64,000 bases of DNA from Gluconobacter cadivus (GTDB lineage: Bacteria > Pseudomonadota > Alphaproteobacteria > Acetobacterales > Acetobacteraceae): the NCBI RefSeq assembly GCF_015244745.1, contig NZ_JABCQI010000004.1, positions 213,595 through 277,594 on the forward strand, written 5' to 3'. A program made the position numbers and the translations under genes. Position 1 is the stretch's first letter. Each line of letters opens with the position of its first letter. Positions 1 to 10,046 of this stretch are shown one piece after another. The notes under the pieces are model-generated. The model did not search any database, was not told the origin of the DNA, and saw nothing but the letters and a program-made list of their open reading frames with translations.

Positions 1-2084
<2,084 letters not shown>

Positions 2085-2154
2085 CAGAACTGCAAAACCA
2101 AAACCGTGAGAAAGTTGGTAATATTTCACTTTTTCAGGGTATAACGCCTCCCGC

Positions 2155-3504
2155 ATGTCAGTCCTTCCTTCATCCCAGCAACAGATCGTTTTCCTCCTGC
2201 TGGGCTTAGCCGCCACGGTCGCGCTGATTGGCGTCTCCATCCTGATCTCGCTATCGGAGATCTCTTTTGCTGCGGCACGCGATGTGCGCCTTCGCTCCAG
2301 AGCCGAGGCGGGAGACCCTCGTGCTGTCGCGTTTCTCAAACTGCGACGCAACAGCGGCCAGGTCATTACGGTCCTTCAGATCTGCCTGAACGCGGTCGGA
2401 GTTTTGGGCGGCATCATCAGCGAATCCATGCTGAGCGACCCGATCGCGGCAGGCTTTCGTGCGATGGGCACAAGCCCAGCACTTGCCAGCAAGCTGGGTT
2501 CAGCCTGTTCCTTTATGCTGATCACCGGCCTTTTCGTCCTGTTCGCAGATCTTTTGCCCAAGCGAATTGCCATGAACGCGCCCGACCGGATCGCGCTCAA
2601 GGTCGGCTGGTTTCCCGCCATCGCCCTGAAAATTCTCTACCCGGCGGTTCTGGTTTTCTCGAAAATCTCCGACTGGCTGCTCAAACTTCTCAAGATCCCG
2701 GCCGCCGCAACCGTCGAGCCTGTCACGCCTGAAGACCTTCGCGCCATTCTCGCGGCCGGAACAGCCTCCGGCGTGCTTCTGGAAGAAGAGCACCAGATGA
2801 TCCAGAACGTGCTCGGCCTTCAGGACCGCGCCGTCACGTCCGCCATGACACCACGCGACGAGATCGTCTTTCTGGACGTACAAGAAAGCCCTGAAAGCCA
2901 GCGCGACAAGGTGCGGGTTCGTCCCTATTCGCGCTACCCGCTCTGCGATGGTGGTCTCGATAAGGTTATCGGCTCCATTCGCGCAGAAGACGTTCTGGTT
3001 GCCGTTGTTGACGAACCTCAGCCCAAAAGCACGGGTCTGACCACCATCGCCAGCCAGATCTTCCGCATGCGCCGCGATGTCCTTTCGCTCCCCGACACCT
3101 TGAATTTGTGGGAAACCCTCGCACAGTTCGAGGCACATTCAGCAGGCTTTGCCCTGATCGTCAACGAATATGGTCTCGTGGTCGGCCTCATCACCTACAA
3201 GGACATTATGGGCGCCCTGATGGACGGTCTGGTGAGCCCGTTCGAGGAACAGGCCATCGTCCGCCGCGACGACAAATCCTGGCTGATCGATGGCGCTGCC
3301 CCCATCGGCGACGTCATCCGCGAACTGGACATCCCCATGTTCGACGATGCCCAGAACTTCGACACGGTCGGCGGCTTTGTCATGAACCGTCTACGTCGCA
3401 TGGCGCGCAAGGCGGACAGCGTACAATCGTCCGGATTCCGGTTTGAAGTGGTGGACGTGGAAGGCTTCAGAATCAACCAGTTGTTGGTGACACGTCTGAA
3501 CTGA
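2155..3504 (+). CDS. CNNM/CBS-domain membrane protein (CorC/HlyC-type, hemolysin-like)
   Basis: Inner-membrane protein of the CNNM (DUF21) family, often named hemolysin-like; several relatives act in magnesium or cobalt efflux. The N-terminal third has about four hydrophobic segments (roughly residues 11-35, 68-90, 115-135 and 150-172), and L-L-P-K-R near residue 135 sits where the family has its conserved proline-lysine. A CBS pair spans about 230-350 and a CorC_HlyC domain about 365-447. The arrangement and the length of 449 residues fit the family. The transported substrate cannot be read from sequence. A TATAAC box at 2140-2145 with TTGGTA at 2115-2120 could be a promoter, but the 19-base spacer is long. 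Confidence 0.9.
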   Translation: MSVLPSSQQQIVFLLLGLAATVALIGVSILISLSEISFAAARDVRLRSRAEAGDPRAVAFLKLRRNSGQVITVLQICLNAVGVLGGIISESMLSDPIAAGFRAMGTSPALASKLGSACSFMLITGLFVLFADLLPKRIAMNAPDRIALKVGWFPAIALKILYPAVLVFSKISDWLLKLLKIPAAATVEPVTPEDLRAILAAGTASGVLLEEEHQMIQNVLGLQDRAVTSAMTPRDEIVFLDVQESPESQRDKVRVRPYSRYPLCDGGLDKVIGSIRAEDVLVAVVDEPQPKSTGLTTIASQIFRMRRDVLSLPDTLNLWETLAQFEAHSAGFALIVNEYGLVVGLITYKDIMGALMDGLVSPFEEQAIVRRDDKSWLIDGAAPIGDVIRELDIPMFDDAQNFDTVGGFVMNRLRRMARKADSVQSSGFRFEVVDVEGFRINQLLVTRLN

Positions 3505-3540
3505 CTTCCTCTGCCGGACGCAGGCTGCTTAGATCGTGAC

Positions 3541-4113
3541 ATGATCGATCTCAACCGCTCCGCTCTTATCCTTGTCGATATCCAGAATGATTTCCTGTCC
3601 GGCGGTGCACTTGCCGTACCAAATGGGGACAGCATTCTTGAGGCCGTCAACGCGCTTGCCAGACGCCCCTTCAGGGCAGTGATCGCAACGCAGGACTGGC
3701 ACCCTTCCCATCACTGCTCTTTCAGCTCTCAGGGCGGTCCTTGGCCGGTTCACTGCGTTGCAGGCACCCATGGGGCTGATTTTCCTGAAGCACTCACGCC
3801 CGAACCAATAACGCACATCATCCGCAAAGGCGTTCTGCAGGAGCGGGACAGCTATTCGGGTTTTCTTGACAATGATCGTGCAACTTCAACAGGGCTCGAC
3901 GGGTTATTGAAAGGTCTTGGCATTGACCATGTGGTCGTCTGTGGGCTGGCTCTGGATTACTGCGTCATGGCGACGGCGCTGGATGCCGTAAATTGTGGCT
4001 ATCAAACCGACGTCGTGCCGGAAGCCTGTCGAGGGATTTCGACTGATCCAAATGCCACCTTGGAAAAACTTGAAAAACAAGGCGTTCGGTTGAAAAACCT
4101 GAATGCCTTCTGA
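3541..4113 (+). CDS. pncA: nicotinamidase PncA
   Basis: Hydrolyses nicotinamide to nicotinate and ammonia in NAD salvage. It belongs to the isochorismatase-like hydrolase fold. The catalytic triad can be placed at Asp13 (V-D-I-Q-N-D-F), Lys97 (R-K-G) and Cys141 (D-Y-C-V). Metal ligands are likely Asp52, His54 and His71 in the Q-D-W-H-P and H-C-V-A-G-T segments, with His58 as a further candidate. The length of 190 residues is typical. The gene starts 36 bases after the CBS protein stop and is followed after 11 bases by the Ivy-type gene, so the three may be cotranscribed. Confidence 0.95.
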   Translation: MIDLNRSALILVDIQNDFLSGGALAVPNGDSILEAVNALARRPFRAVIATQDWHPSHHCSFSSQGGPWPVHCVAGTHGADFPEALTPEPITHIIRKGVLQERDSYSGFLDNDRATSTGLDGLLKGLGIDHVVVCGLALDYCVMATALDAVNCGYQTDVVPEACRGISTDPNATLEKLEKQGVRLKNLNAF

Positions 4114-4124
4114 AGGGCACAATC

Positions 4125-4535
4125 ATGCATATAACCCGACTGCTTCCTGCCCTGCTGGCATGTGCGGCGTTTCAGACTGCCTCGGCAGCGACACCTCCGA
4201 TAACGGCGGATCTGGCGAACACGCAAGGGTTCCGACAGGCCTATCAGGCTATGGTGACACTGCCGTCATGGGTGATGACGGCACATGCGACCTCCGTACC
4301 GGTCAGCGATTTCAGCATTGGGGGCAAGTCTTATCTTCTCGGGCATATGTGCCGCCAGCATGACTGTGCAGCAGAGCAGCTCGAGGTTGTTTTTGCGAAA
4401 GACCATTCAGCCGCGTGGGGGCTGTTGAGCATCAAACGGGATGGGCCGCTGAAACAGACTTTTCTAGGTGCACCCGATTCCGAGATGCAGAAAGTGCTTC
4501 TCAAAGCCTATCAGGATAATAATCCAACAGACTGA
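4125..4535 (+). CDS. periplasmic Ivy-family lysozyme inhibitor
   Basis: Small secreted protein of the Ivy (inhibitor of vertebrate C-type lysozyme) family. A signal peptide covers about residues 1-21 (hydrophobic stretch, then A-S-A-A). The diagnostic loop is C-R-Q-H-D-C at residues 76-81, equivalent to the C-K-P-H-D-C loop that plugs the lysozyme active site; the two cysteines can form a disulfide. A downstream G-A-P-D-S-E-M segment also fits the family. The length of 136 residues is slightly shorter than E. coli Ivy. The start has AGGG eight bases upstream and lies 11 bases after pncA. In bacteria without animal hosts, Ivy homologues are thought to control the cell's own lytic transglycosylases; that role is inferred here. 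Confidence 0.8.
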   Translation: MHITRLLPALLACAAFQTASAATPPITADLANTQGFRQAYQAMVTLPSWVMTAHATSVPVSDFSIGGKSYLLGHMCRQHDCAAEQLEVVFAKDHSAAWGLLSIKRDGPLKQTFLGAPDSEMQKVLLKAYQDNNPTD

Positions 4536-4578
4536 ATTTAAAGGAAAATGGAGCGCCAGCCGATGTCTCTGAAATGGC

Positions 4579-4655
4579 TGGTGCGCCCTGATGGATTCGA
4601 ACCATCGACCCACAGCTTAGAAGGCTGTTGCTCTATCCATCTGAGCTAAGGGCGC
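4579..4655 (-). tRNA. tRNA-Arg (anticodon UCU)
   Basis: The minus strand folds as a full cloverleaf with acceptor stem GCGCCCT/AGGGCGC, D-arm with TAGCTCAG, anticodon loop CTTCTAA (anticodon TCT) and T-arm GGTTCGAATCC. The 3' CCA is encoded. Decodes AGA, and AGG by wobble. Confidence 0.96.
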
Positions 4656-4672
4656 ATCAATTGGCCGTTAAC

Positions 4673-4749
4673 TGGTCGGGGCGCCCGGACTCGAACCGGG
4701 GGCCTCTTGTACCCAAAACAAGCGCGCTACCAGGCTGCGCCACGCCCCG
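4673..4749 (-). tRNA. tRNA-Pro (anticodon UGG)
   Basis: The minus strand gives acceptor stem CGGGGCG/CGCCCCG, the D-arm, anticodon stem CTTGT/ACAAG with loop TTTGGGT (anticodon TGG) and T-arm GGTTCGAGTCC. CCA is encoded. It lies 17 bases upstream of tRNA-Arg in the same orientation, so the two are probably one transcript. Confidence 0.96.
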
Positions 4750-4798
4750 AACCGGCCGGAACCTAGGATGTCTGGCCGGTCGAGGCAAGAGGGTTTTT

Positions 4799-5305
4799 TT
4801 ACTCGCCTTCGCTTCTTACGAGCGGCGGCACGAAAAGCGGCGCTGTGTCCCACGGAAAGAGCACCCAGGTGTCCTGCGCAACTTCCGTCACATAATGATC
4901 CGTGAAGGGTTTGCCCTCAGGTTTGGCATAGAGGCACGCAAAGACTGCCTTGGGCAGCAGTTCGCGCACGATACGAGCGGTCACACCCGAATCCACGAGA
5001 TCGTCCACAATCAGGAAGCCATCGCCATCTCCCGCAGCAACAGGCGGCTTGACGACTTTCGGCTCATGCTGCGTGCCTTCTTCGCCCGCATAGCTGATGA
5101 CCGAAACGCTTTCGATCAGGCGGCAGCCCATCTCGCGGCCAAGAATGGCGGCGGGGATCAGGCCACCACGGGTAATGGCGACGATCCCGCGGAAAGGCCC
5201 ATGTTTCTGCATGAGGGTTGAGGCCAGAAGACGCGCATCACGATGGAGCTGGTCCCAGGTGACGGTAGCATAATGAACGGTTTGGGGAGTCTGATTGGCT
5301 GTCAT
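4799..5305 (-). CDS. gpt: xanthine(-guanine) phosphoribosyltransferase Gpt
   Basis: Purine salvage enzyme that transfers ribose-5-phosphate from PRPP to xanthine or guanine. The type I PRTase fold shows the PRPP-binding motif F-L-I-V-D-D-L-V-D-S-G-V-T at about residues 97-109 and a C-terminal P-W-D-T segment that closes the purine pocket in Gpt proteins. The start at 5305 is preferred because AGGAAG lies five bases upstream; a longer in-frame ATG nine codons earlier has no such site. The resulting 168 residues fit the family. It is divergent from the MFS gene, and a perfect 10-bp inverted repeat lies in its leader. Confidence 0.93.
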   Translation of the reverse strand: MTANQTPQTVHYATVTWDQLHRDARLLASTLMQKHGPFRGIVAITRGGLIPAAILGREMGCRLIESVSVISYAGEEGTQHEPKVVKPPVAAGDGDGFLIVDDLVDSGVTARIVRELLPKAVFACLYAKPEGKPFTDHYVTEVAQDTWVLFPWDTAPLFVPPLVRSEGE

Positions 5306-5318
5306 GATCTTCCTCTGC

Positions 5319-5359
5319 CTTCCGTCTCGCAATTTTGCAATAAACTTGAGAGACGGAAG
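5319..5359. promoter_or_regulatory. 10-bp inverted repeat between gpt and an MFS gene
   Basis: CTTCCGTCTC at 5319-5328 is matched perfectly by GAGACGGAAG at 5350-5359, with a 21-base spacer that itself contains a short GCAA/TTGC palindrome. It occupies most of the 70-bp divergent intergenic region. It could be an operator serving both genes or a hairpin in either leader. No T-tract follows on either side, so a terminator is unlikely. Confidence 0.5.
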
Positions 5360-5375
5360 TGCCTAAAGTGCCGCA

Positions 5376-6602
5376 ATGATCGATCCGGCCCTGCGCACCC
5401 TCCCCGGCCTTCCGGCTCTTATCGTCGGAAGAATTTTCTCACAGCTTTCCGCGACCACCATGACGATCGCCATCGGATGGCAGATCTATGCGCTGACGCA
5501 TGACGTAGCCTCTCTGGGCTATCTGGGGCTGGCACAGTTCCTGCCCATGATCCCGCTGACATTCGTCGCAGGACACGTTGCGGACCGCTTCAACCGGCGC
5601 ACCATCGTCCTTGTCTGTCAGATCTGCGAAATTCTCTCTACGGCCGCCCTTGCCGTTGCCGCCGCACTTCACGGGCTGACGACGGGCGGCATCTACGCGT
5701 TCGCAGCCTTCTATGGCGTTCTGCGCAGCTTCGAGATGCCCTGCCAGCAGGCATTTCTCCCCGCCATCGCACCTCCAGCCCTTCTGCCCCGCGCACAGGC
5801 CCTACTCTCCTCGCTCTTCATGACAGCCTCCATCGTCGGCCCGAGCCTTGGCGGCCTGCTTTACGGCATTGGGCCGGTCGTCTGTTATGGCCTCTCGACC
5901 ATCGGGTTTGCCGTGGCCTTCTCAGGAACATTTTCCCTGAAACTGGTGCACACCGTTCCCCCAAAAGAGCCGATCACATTCGCTTCGGTCTTTGCCGGTC
6001 TCTCCTTTCTTAACCGCCGCCGCGACCTTCTGGGGGCGATTACGCTCGATCTGTTCGCCGTTCTTTTGGGAGGCGCCACAGCCATGCTCCCGGTTTATGC
6101 CGACGGCATTCTGCATGTTGGTCCGGTCGGGCTGGGACTGCTTCGCGCGGCTCCGGCGATTGGCGCACTCCTGATGTCCTGGGGCCTGTCCCGTTACCCC
6201 CTCAGGGGGCGTGCAGGTCTCGTCATGTTTGTGTCGGTTGTCGTGTTCGGCGTTGCGACGATTGTCTTTGGCGCATCCCACACGGTTTGGGTCTCGATTG
6301 TAGCACTGATGATCCTCGGAGCTGCTGACGTCATCAGCGTCGTGATCCGTTCCTCGTTGATCCAGCTTGCAACACCGGATTCGATGCGTGGACGTGTCTC
6401 AGCCGTCAATACGCTGTTCATCGGGTCCAGCAACCAGCTTGGCGAATTTGAGAGCGGCATGCTCGGAACGGCGATCGGACCGGAAGCCGCCGTGATCGCG
6501 GGCGGCATTGGCACCATTCTGGTGGCGGCAGCATGGGCGCGGCTTTTCCCGCGACTATGGGCGCTGGATCGTCTGGAAGACGTCTTCCCCGAAGAACGGT
6601 AA
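5376..6602 (+). CDS. MFS transporter, EntS/DHA3-like exporter
   Basis: Twelve-helix major facilitator of 408 residues. The motif A loop between helices 2 and 3 reads G-H-V-A-D-R-F-N-R-R. The conserved segment L-G-L-A-Q-F-L-P after helix 1 and the overall pattern match the EntS-like branch of the superfamily, whose members export siderophores or drugs. No siderophore genes are nearby, so the substrate is unknown. The first ATG begins at the gpt-facing intergenic region. A clear intrinsic terminator follows 13 bases after the stop. Confidence 0.88.
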   Translation: MIDPALRTLPGLPALIVGRIFSQLSATTMTIAIGWQIYALTHDVASLGYLGLAQFLPMIPLTFVAGHVADRFNRRTIVLVCQICEILSTAALAVAAALHGLTTGGIYAFAAFYGVLRSFEMPCQQAFLPAIAPPALLPRAQALLSSLFMTASIVGPSLGGLLYGIGPVVCYGLSTIGFAVAFSGTFSLKLVHTVPPKEPITFASVFAGLSFLNRRRDLLGAITLDLFAVLLGGATAMLPVYADGILHVGPVGLGLLRAAPAIGALLMSWGLSRYPLRGRAGLVMFVSVVVFGVATIVFGASHTVWVSIVALMILGAADVISVVIRSSLIQLATPDSMRGRVSAVNTLFIGSSNQLGEFESGMLGTAIGPEAAVIAGGIGTILVAAAWARLFPRLWALDRLEDVFPEER

Positions 6603-6615
6603 GGCCAGAAACGCA

Positions 6616-6641
6616 AAAAGCTCCCGAAAGGGAGCTTTTTA
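6616..6641. terminator. intrinsic terminator, bidirectional
   Basis: AAAAAGCTCCC-GAAA-GGGAGCTTTTT: an 11-bp perfect stem with a GAAA tetraloop, A-tract upstream and T-tract downstream. It ends the MFS transcript and, on the other strand, the tRNA-Asn transcript. Confidence 0.92.
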
Positions 6642-6673
6642 TTGCGGCCAAAGCAGCTTTTCAAAAGAAAAGC

Positions 6674-6749
6674 TGGCTCCCGAAGTAGGACTCGAACCTA
6701 CGACCCAGCGATTAACAGTCGCTTGCTCTACCAACTGAGCTATTCGGGA
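6674..6749 (-). tRNA. tRNA-Asn (anticodon GUU)
   Basis: The minus strand gives acceptor stem TCCCGAA/TTCGGGA, D-arm TAGCTCAGTTGG, anticodon loop CTGTTAA (anticodon GTT) and T-arm GGTTCGAGTCC. Discriminator G and CCA are encoded. It is transcribed towards the bidirectional terminator at 6616-6641. Confidence 0.96.
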
Positions 6750-6859
6750 CCGGCGAGGTGGTATGTAGCCAAATGGTCGGGGTCGGTAAAGCCCCTAAAT
6801 GAACTTTTTTTGGAGATTTTTTCGTTTTTCTTCAAAGACCTGAGAAAAACCGTCATTTT

Positions 6860-7321
6860 TCAGAGCTCTTCCCGCCCCCGCGTTGCAAGCTGATCCACGC
6901 GTTCGTTGTTTTCATCGCCCGAATGCCCTTTGACCCAGAGCCATTCAATCTCGTGCGGCTTCGCAGCTTCCAGAATACGCTGCCACAGATCCATATTGGC
7001 GACAGGGTCCCCAGCCGCATTCCGCCATTTCCGGCGCACCCAGCCCGTATGCCAGCGGGTAATGCCATTCCGCAGATATTCGCTGTCCGTATGCAGCGTC
7101 ACGATGCAGGGGCGTTTCAGAGCCTCCAGCGCCTCGGCGGCAGCCGTCATTTCCATACGGTTGTTGGTCGTTTCCGGATGCCCACCCAGAAGCTCTTTTT
7201 CCTGACCGCGGCAGACCAGAAGCGCCCCCCAGCCACCCGGGCCGGGGTTGGGTTTACACCCGCCATCCGTCCAGATTTCAACCTGAGGCCGCTCCGCAGA
7301 GGCCTCAGACATGCGCGACAC
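6860..7321 (-). CDS. rnhA: ribonuclease HI
   Basis: Degrades the RNA strand of RNA-DNA hybrids. The four metal-binding acidic residues are visible: Asp19 (W-T-D-G-G-C), Glu57 (N-R-M-E-M), Asp79 (H-T-D-S-E-Y) and Asp143 (R-V-D-Q-L-A), with the flexible-loop His133 (K-G-H-S-G). The length of 153 residues is typical. It is the last gene of an ispH-thrB-rnhA string and its start overlaps the end of thrB; initiation at Met1 (7321) or Met4 (7312) are both possible. A weak hairpin with T-runs overlaps its stop codon. Confidence 0.97.
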   Translation of the reverse strand: MSRMSEASAERPQVEIWTDGGCKPNPGPGGWGALLVCRGQEKELLGGHPETTNNRMEMTAAAEALEALKRPCIVTLHTDSEYLRNGITRWHTGWVRRKWRNAAGDPVANMDLWQRILEAAKPHEIEWLWVKGHSGDENNERVDQLATRGREEL

Positions 7322-8255
7322 CCGCGAAATGACGCAGGCGCACCAGATAGGCCAGCGGGTCTTTGCGTGTCACGAGTGCATTGGCCGGAGTGTTGATCCA
7401 GTCATACAGACGCGTCAGCAGAAAGCGGATCGAAGCCCCCTGACACAGCAGGGGAAGCGCCGATTTCTCCGCCTCAGTCAGCGGGCGAACACTTTCATAA
7501 CCCTGAAGAATGGCCGCAGCGAATGACGGCGCGAATGTCTTTTCGTCCCGGAAACACCAGGCATTCAGGCAGATCGCCAGATCGTAAGCCAGAAAATCCG
7601 TACAGGCGAAATAGAAGTCGATCAGCCCCGACACCTGCCCGTTCTGGAAGAAAACATTATCCGGAAACAGATCCGCATGGATCTGCCCACGCGGCAGTTC
7701 ATCCGGCAGAGGCCATGCGCTTTCGATCAGCTGCAGCGCAGCCCGCACTTCAGCTGTCAGGCCGGGCGACAGTACGTCTCCGCTCTCCCCACAGCTATCA
7801 AGCAGCGGTCCCCATGCCGCCGGAGAGAGCGCATTCGGACGAACAGCGCTATATCCCTCACCAGCAATGTGCAGCCGGGCCAGCGCCTTGCCGAGTTCCA
7901 GACACAGCCCCCCATCGAGCTGTGTGGCGGACACACCGGGAAGGAATGTCGTGATGGCAGCCGGACGGTCTGCCAGTGTCCGCAGCGCGGTGCCATTCCG
8001 GTCGGATACGGGAAGCGGGCAGTTCAGCCCCCTGCCCGCAAGATGCTGCATAAGCCCCAGAAACCATGGAAGCTCACTGGCATTTACCCGACGCTCGAAC
8101 AGCGTAAGAATAAAATCCCCCTCCGTCGTACGGAGGAGGAAATTGCTGTTTTCGACACCCTCGGCGATGCCATGAAATGAGACCAGAGTGCCGATCGCGT
8201 AAGTGCCAAGAAACGCTTCAAGCGTCTCGGCCGCCAGTTCCGTATAGACGGCCAT
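7305..8255 (-). CDS. thrB: homoserine kinase ThrB (APH-fold type)
   Basis: Phosphorylates L-homoserine for threonine synthesis. This is the alphaproteobacterial/pseudomonad type with an aminoglycoside-phosphotransferase fold, not the GHMP kinase of E. coli. The catalytic loop reads H193-A-D195-L-F-P-D-N200, followed by the metal-binding Asp213 in L-I-D-F-Y. The length of 316 residues matches this family. It begins seven bases after the ispH stop and overlaps rnhA, so the three genes form one operon. Confidence 0.95.
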   Translation of the reverse strand: MAVYTELAAETLEAFLGTYAIGTLVSFHGIAEGVENSNFLLRTTEGDFILTLFERRVNASELPWFLGLMQHLAGRGLNCPLPVSDRNGTALRTLADRPAAITTFLPGVSATQLDGGLCLELGKALARLHIAGEGYSAVRPNALSPAAWGPLLDSCGESGDVLSPGLTAEVRAALQLIESAWPLPDELPRGQIHADLFPDNVFFQNGQVSGLIDFYFACTDFLAYDLAICLNAWCFRDEKTFAPSFAAAILQGYESVRPLTEAEKSALPLLCQGASIRFLLTRLYDWINTPANALVTRKDPLAYLVRLRHFAGVAHV

Positions 8256-8261
8256 GAGAAA

Positions 8262-9272
8262 TTAGTCTTCCTCGCCAGCCAGCGGACCGGGCAGTCGAAA
8301 GTTGATGTTCTCTTCCTTGACAATCCGCTCTTCGATCTTGAGCGAATATTTCTCGGACAGAGCCGTCACCATTTCCTGCACGAGGCTCTCGGGAGCGGAC
8401 GCACCGGCACTGATGCCCAGCGTTTCCACGCCTTCAAGGACGCTCCAGTCCAGATTTTCGAGCTTCGGCACCAGAAGCGCACGACGCGCGCCCGACCGTT
8501 CAGCCACTTCGCGCAGGCGCTGTGAGTTGGACGAGTTCGGAGAACCGATCACGATCACCAGATCACTTTCGGGCGCAATCGCCTTCACGGCTTCCTGACG
8601 GTTGGTCGTCGCGTAGCAGATGTCTTCGCGCTTCGGCCCTTCGATGAGCGGGAAGCGCGAACGCAGGATGTCCACGATCTCGGCCGTATCATCGACCGAC
8701 AATGTGGTCTGCGTGATGAAGGCCAGTTTCGCGGGGTCTTCCGGCTGGATCGTACGGGCTTCTTCCGCATCGTTGATGAGCGTGACAGCACCCGGCGGGA
8801 GCTGGCCCATGGTGCCAACAACTTCCGGATGGCCCGCATGACCGATCATGAGGATATGGAGCTGGTCCGGCCCACCACCCGCGAAGTGACGCTCGGCCTC
8901 ACGATGAACCTTCGACACCAGTGGGCAGGTTGCATCCAGATACAGCAGATTGCGGCGCTGGGCCTCGGCGGGAACGGATTTTGGAACGCCATGCGCAGAG
9001 AAAACAACATGTCCGTCCTCGGGAACCTCGTCCAGTTCCTCGACGAAAATGGCCCCCTTGGCCTCAAGCCCCTCAACGACCGTGCGGTTATGGACGATCT
9101 CGTGACGGACATAGACCGGAGCGCCATAACGACGCAGCGCTTCTTCCACGACACGGATTGCGCGGTCCACACCGGCACAGAATCCACGCGGACCGGCAAG
9201 CAGGACGCGAAGGGTTGGAGGAGCATCCACACCATTGGTGCGGGCAGGAGCGAAAGTCGTCTGTTCTGACAT
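8262..9272 (-). CDS. ispH: 4-hydroxy-3-methylbut-2-enyl diphosphate reductase IspH
   Basis: Last step of the MEP isoprenoid pathway, reducing HMBPP to IPP and DMAPP with a [4Fe-4S] cluster. The three cluster cysteines are Cys32 (G-F-C-A-G-V), Cys116 (D-A-T-C-P-L-V) and Cys219 (D-I-C-Y-A-T-T-N). Substrate-binding histidines are likely at His61 (I-V-H-N) and in H-A-G-H-P-E near residues 145-148. The frame stays open far upstream to 10766, but that part is antisense to two other genes. The ATG at 9272 has GGGGAA upstream and gives 336 residues, normal for the family. First gene of the ispH-thrB-rnhA string. Confidence 0.97.
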   Translation of the reverse strand: MSEQTTFAPARTNGVDAPPTLRVLLAGPRGFCAGVDRAIRVVEEALRRYGAPVYVRHEIVHNRTVVEGLEAKGAIFVEELDEVPEDGHVVFSAHGVPKSVPAEAQRRNLLYLDATCPLVSKVHREAERHFAGGGPDQLHILMIGHAGHPEVVGTMGQLPPGAVTLINDAEEARTIQPEDPAKLAFITQTTLSVDDTAEIVDILRSRFPLIEGPKREDICYATTNRQEAVKAIAPESDLVIVIGSPNSSNSQRLREVAERSGARRALLVPKLENLDWSVLEGVETLGISAGASAPESLVQEMVTALSEKYSLKIEERIVKEENINFRLPGPLAGEED

Positions 9273-9386
9273 GGTGTTCCCCAAGCGGGCGGAGTTCGAT
9301 ATGTAGGACCAGTATCGACCGGATTGCCTCTCGTCGCAACGTCCGGGCTTCTTTGCCGAGCCTCTTTGTAGGAGTTTCTTCAGCTG

Positions 9387-9980
9387 ATGCCAGCCATCCG
9401 GCGCTTCGCCTCGCCCCTGTTTGCTCCGGCTTTCGCCCTCCTGGCCCTTTCGAGTCTGGCCGGCTGCGACGAATCCAACCAGAGTTTCTTCGCCCCCGCC
9501 TGTCCGGCGCTCGATATCCCGGGATCGGCAGCGGACCAGTTCGTCTATGACGGCAAGAGCGCGGATATCGGAAGCCTCGTCAGCCATGCGCAGATCACAT
9601 CTCTGTCCGGAGACTGCGAGCGCGGTCCGGAAGGACCTCATGGTCACCAGACGGTCCGCACGCGTCTGAGCCTTGCCATGAACCTGACCCGTGGCCCGGC
9701 GGCGACCAGCAATACGATCGATGTGCCGTATTTCATTGTCATCATGCGGGACGGCAAGATCGTGGACAAGAAAGTCTTCACGGACACGTTCCGCTTCCCA
9801 CCGAATGTCAGCACACAGTCCGTCCGCACGGATCTGCGCCTGATCGACCTGCCAGCCACCGACAACATGGCGCAGGAAAATCCATACACGCTCGAAATCG
9901 GGTATCAGCTGACACACGGCGAACTGGGCTATAACCGCGAACACCTCTCCCCGGTCGCTTTTCACAGCCACACCCAGTAA
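9387..9980 (+). CDS. predicted lipoprotein of unknown function
   Basis: An exported lipoprotein of 197 residues. The N-terminus has two arginines, a hydrophobic stretch and the lipobox L-A-G-C with the lipidated Cys27. The mature part contains a histidine-rich spot (G-P-H-G-H-Q near residue 87), a central beta-rich region with [11 protein letters not shown], and a C-terminal H-S-H-T-Q. I do not recognise a named domain; the gene is probably a conserved Acetobacteraceae lipoprotein. It is divergent from ispH, with TAGGAG about 12 bases before the ATG. Confidence 0.8.
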   Translation: MPAIRRFASPLFAPAFALLALSSLAGCDESNQSFFAPACPALDIPGSAADQFVYDGKSADIGSLVSHAQITSLSGDCERGPEGPHGHQTVRTRLSLAMNLTRGPAATSNTIDVPYFIVIMRDGKIVDKKVFTDTFRFPPNVSTQSVRTDLRLIDLPATDNMAQENPYTLEIGYQLTHGELGYNREHLSPVAFHSHTQ

Positions 9981-9999
9981 AAGTACCAGTAAAAATCGG

Positions 10000-10021
10000 C
10001 GGGGCTGAAGCATCAGCCCCG
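10000..10021 (+). terminator. GC-rich hairpin after the lipoprotein gene
   Basis: CGGGGCTGA-AGCA-TCAGCCCCG is a perfect 9-bp stem 19 bases after the lipoprotein stop. No T-tract follows on the plus strand (ACATGCAG), so it is a weak or Rho-assisted terminator at best. The A-run before it would act as a T-run only on the minus strand. Confidence 0.4.
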
Positions 10022-10046
10022 ACATGCAGTCACAGCGAGCGGCTCT

